From: Vibrio sp. 10N.286.49.B1
Lineage (GTDB): Bacteria > Pseudomonadota > Gammaproteobacteria > Enterobacterales > Vibrionaceae
DNA length: 8,095 bases
Assembly (NCBI RefSeq): GCF_002873335.1
Contig: NZ_MCUW01000034.1
Location: forward strand, 25,288-33,382
Direction of reading: 5' to 3'
Shown here one piece after another: positions 6,840-8,095 of this stretch. A program made the translations under genes and the position numbers. The stretch's first letter is position 1. Each line of letters opens with the position of its first letter. The notes under the pieces were generated by a model. That model did not search any database. It was not told the origin of the DNA and was given only the letters and a program-made list of their open reading frames with translations.

Positions 6840-7112
6840 ATGAATAAGACCCAATTAATCGACTTTATCGCTGAAAAAGCTGACCTATCAAAAGCACAAG
6901 CAAAAACAGCTCTTGAAGCAACCCTTTCAGGTGTTTCTGAAGCACTAAGCGAAGGTGACCAAGTTCAACTAATTGGTTTCGGTACGTTTAAAGTAAATCA
7001 CCGTGCTGCACGTACAGGTCGTAACCCAAAAACGGGTGACGAAATCCAAATCGCTGCTGCAAACGTACCTGCATTCGTTTCAGGCAAAGCGCTTAAAGAC
7101 GCTGTTAAGTAA
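6840..7112 (+). CDS. hupA: HU-alpha, nucleoid DNA-binding protein
   Basis: This is a 90-residue HU subunit, the standard length, nearly identical in pattern to Escherichia coli HupA. HU binds and bends DNA without strong sequence preference as a homo- or heterodimer (HupA/HupB), compacting the nucleoid and assisting replication, recombination and transcription. Seen: the N-terminal helices ([20 protein letters not shown]), the FGTF turn (47-50), the beta arm with the RNP tip (61-63) that inserts into the minor groove, and the conserved [19 protein letters not shown] end, which favours HupA over HupB. The ATG follows AGGGA (6829-6833) at six bases. All three arginines use CGT, consistent with strong expression. 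It has its own terminator, so it is probably monocistronic. Confidence 0.97.
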   Translation: MNKTQLIDFIAEKADLSKAQAKTALEATLSGVSEALSEGDQVQLIGFGTFKVNHRAARTGRNPKTGDEIQIAAANVPAFVSGKALKDAVK

Positions 7113-7119
7113 TAAATCG

Positions 7120-7147
7120 ACACCGATGATACGTCATCGGTGTTTTT
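7120..7147 (+). terminator. Rho-independent terminator of hupA
   Basis: ACACCGATGA (7120-7129) pairs perfectly with TCATCGGTGT (7134-7143) around a TACG tetraloop of the stable UNCG class, followed by a T run to 7147. It begins eight bases after the hupA stop codon and separates hupA from the lipoprotein gene. Confidence 0.93.
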
Positions 7148-7341
7148 ATTTCCGTTCAGAGGACTATCGGTAAACCTTTCTCGTCTTATCCGCTACTGTT
7201 TTACCAATATTTCCCTTTCTATTTTGTCATAATTGAAATGAACGTCATGCCATTATTGTGGTCTTATTAACATGCTCATTGTTTTGTGAGTGTCTGTCAC
7301 TATCTAGAATTTATTCGGATACTTGAGGTATTGGAACGTTA

Positions 7342-8037
7342 ATGAAAAAGACGCTATTGGTATCATTGTTCGCCATCGCCCTAGCTGGGTGTGCTTCTAC
7401 GCCATCACCAAGTATTAATCAATATTCGCAATTCACGGGCGGACAGACGTTAGGTGATGCAACCAGTTTGTATTGGTACACGGAGCGCTTAAGTAAGCCT
7501 TACAGTGCCGCTGATTACGTCGACATGAATGATTATGGTTGGTATAAATCAAACTATCGCTGGAATGGTGGGGAGCTACGTGAATTTGTGCGCGAGGGAC
7601 TCCAAAAAGACGCGAACAGCAAGTCGATAAAGTATCGTATTCATGTCCGTTTTAATAAAGACGGAGAGGCGGTTTATCAGCAATATCGTCGCGATGGTAA
7701 AGTGTTACCGGTGAAACGTGCGCAGCTTGAGAATTATCAGCGTGAAGCGGCGCTTTTAGCGGAACGAGTCAAAGAACAAGATAAAGATGGCTTGGAGCTT
7801 ATTCAGGGGCATTGGGATGGGAAAACGCTAGAAACATGTAATGACATAGCCTTCCAAAACATAAAATTTGAGCAGAGTTTGCCTGATTTTGTCGTTAAGC
7901 GATTGGCTGAGGTCGAAAGCTATGTCGCCTTTCTCGGCAGTACTCGTTTGACTGGGGTACGCGTTGAGCAGCTATTAATGTTGTCCGACGGCAGTACAAG
8001 TTGTCTCGAGAGACCGGTTTTGATTACCGAAGAATAG
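7342..8037 (+). CDS. yjaH: DUF1481 lipoprotein, YjaH-like
   Basis: This is a 231-residue predicted lipoprotein of unknown function. The signal MKKTLLVSLFAIALAGC ends in the lipobox LAGC, giving lipidated Cys17. Residue +2 is Ala, so by the enterobacterial rule it would go to the outer membrane. The mature part is hydrophilic, with a Trp/Tyr-rich stretch (44-75), a beta-rich region (97-127, YRIHVRFNKDGEAVYQQYRRDGKVLP), a charged helix (about 128-148) and two cysteines, 166 and 221, that could form a disulfide. Length and position right after hupA match E. coli YjaH, on which the name rests; the annotation is by resemblance from memory. The ATG follows GGA (7333-7335) at six bases. The 229-base gap and the hupA terminator imply its own promoter. 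A TAGAAT (7305-7310) is a candidate -10 box without a good -35. Confidence 0.8.
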   Translation: MKKTLLVSLFAIALAGCASTPSPSINQYSQFTGGQTLGDATSLYWYTERLSKPYSAADYVDMNDYGWYKSNYRWNGGELREFVREGLQKDANSKSIKYRIHVRFNKDGEAVYQQYRRDGKVLPVKRAQLENYQREAALLAERVKEQDKDGLELIQGHWDGKTLETCNDIAFQNIKFEQSLPDFVVKRLAEVESYVAFLGSTRLTGVRVEQLLMLSDGSTSCLERPVLITEE

Positions 8038-8061
8038 GCCACGATGGTTGTAGAAAAGGGC

Positions 8062-8074
8062 GCTCATAATGAGC
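8062..8074. other. Short dyad after the lipoprotein gene
   Basis: GCTCAT-A-ATGAGC is a 6+1+6 palindrome 24 bases past the lipoprotein stop. On the minus strand CGCCCTTTTCT follows it, so it could be a weak terminator for a converging gene to the right. The single-base centre makes a hairpin loop strained. Nothing else is visible in bases 8038-8095. Confidence 0.25.
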
Positions 8075-8095
8075 TAATGCCGTTCACTTAAGAGT

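Noticed and set aside
7285..7300. CRP-like inverted repeat GTGA/TCAC upstream of the lipoprotein gene
   Set aside because: Spacing is seven bases, not six, and the flanks do not match the consensus.

Overview
The window looks like chromosomal DNA of a gammaproteobacterium, most likely a Vibrionaceae member (Vibrio, Salinivibrio or a relative). The pointers are an HU-alpha gene followed by a YjaH/DUF1481-type lipoprotein (the enterobacterial and vibrio hupA-yjaH pair), a full-length Tex protein, and a 149-residue protein that resembles, from memory, an uncharacterised Vibrio family often mislabelled as 'ATP-dependent Lon protease'. Base composition is moderate and slightly AT-leaning throughout. 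No insertion sequence, phage gene, tRNA, rRNA or CRISPR array was seen, so this reads as ordinary core or near-core genome.

Layout from left to right. Bases 1-311 are a leader region holding a three-copy 7-bp repeat, a terminator for a gene to the left of the window, and a possible small ORF (223-315). The 149-residue gene (312-761, +) converges on tex (813-3131, -), with a shared hairpin between them at 763-789. The region between tex and the next gene (3132-3409) carries a striking operator-like dyad in front of tex. It also holds a 10-codon leader ORF in front of a large exported protein (3410-5302, +) made of four repeats of the retropepsin-like 'ATP-dependent zinc protease' fold. A strong bidirectional terminator (5366-5400) separates this gene from a converging CNNM/CorC-like membrane protein gene (5411-6520, -). 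A 319-base divergent region leads to hupA (6840-7112, +), which has its own terminator (7120-7147). The DUF1481 lipoprotein gene follows (7342-8037, +). The last 58 bases hold only a small dyad.

The genes do not form one pathway. Tex (RNA/transcription-associated) and HU (nucleoid structure) are housekeeping functions. The CNNM/CBS protein suggests Mg2+ or related ion transport. The exported four-repeat retropepsin-like protein and the lipoprotein are envelope proteins of unknown role. The most unusual item is the four-repeat protein: its first and last repeats keep a DTGAD catalytic-type motif, while the two central repeats keep the fold signature but have lost it. This raises the possibility of a single-chain, two-active-half aspartic peptidase in the periplasm. 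No previously undescribed multi-gene system could be supported.
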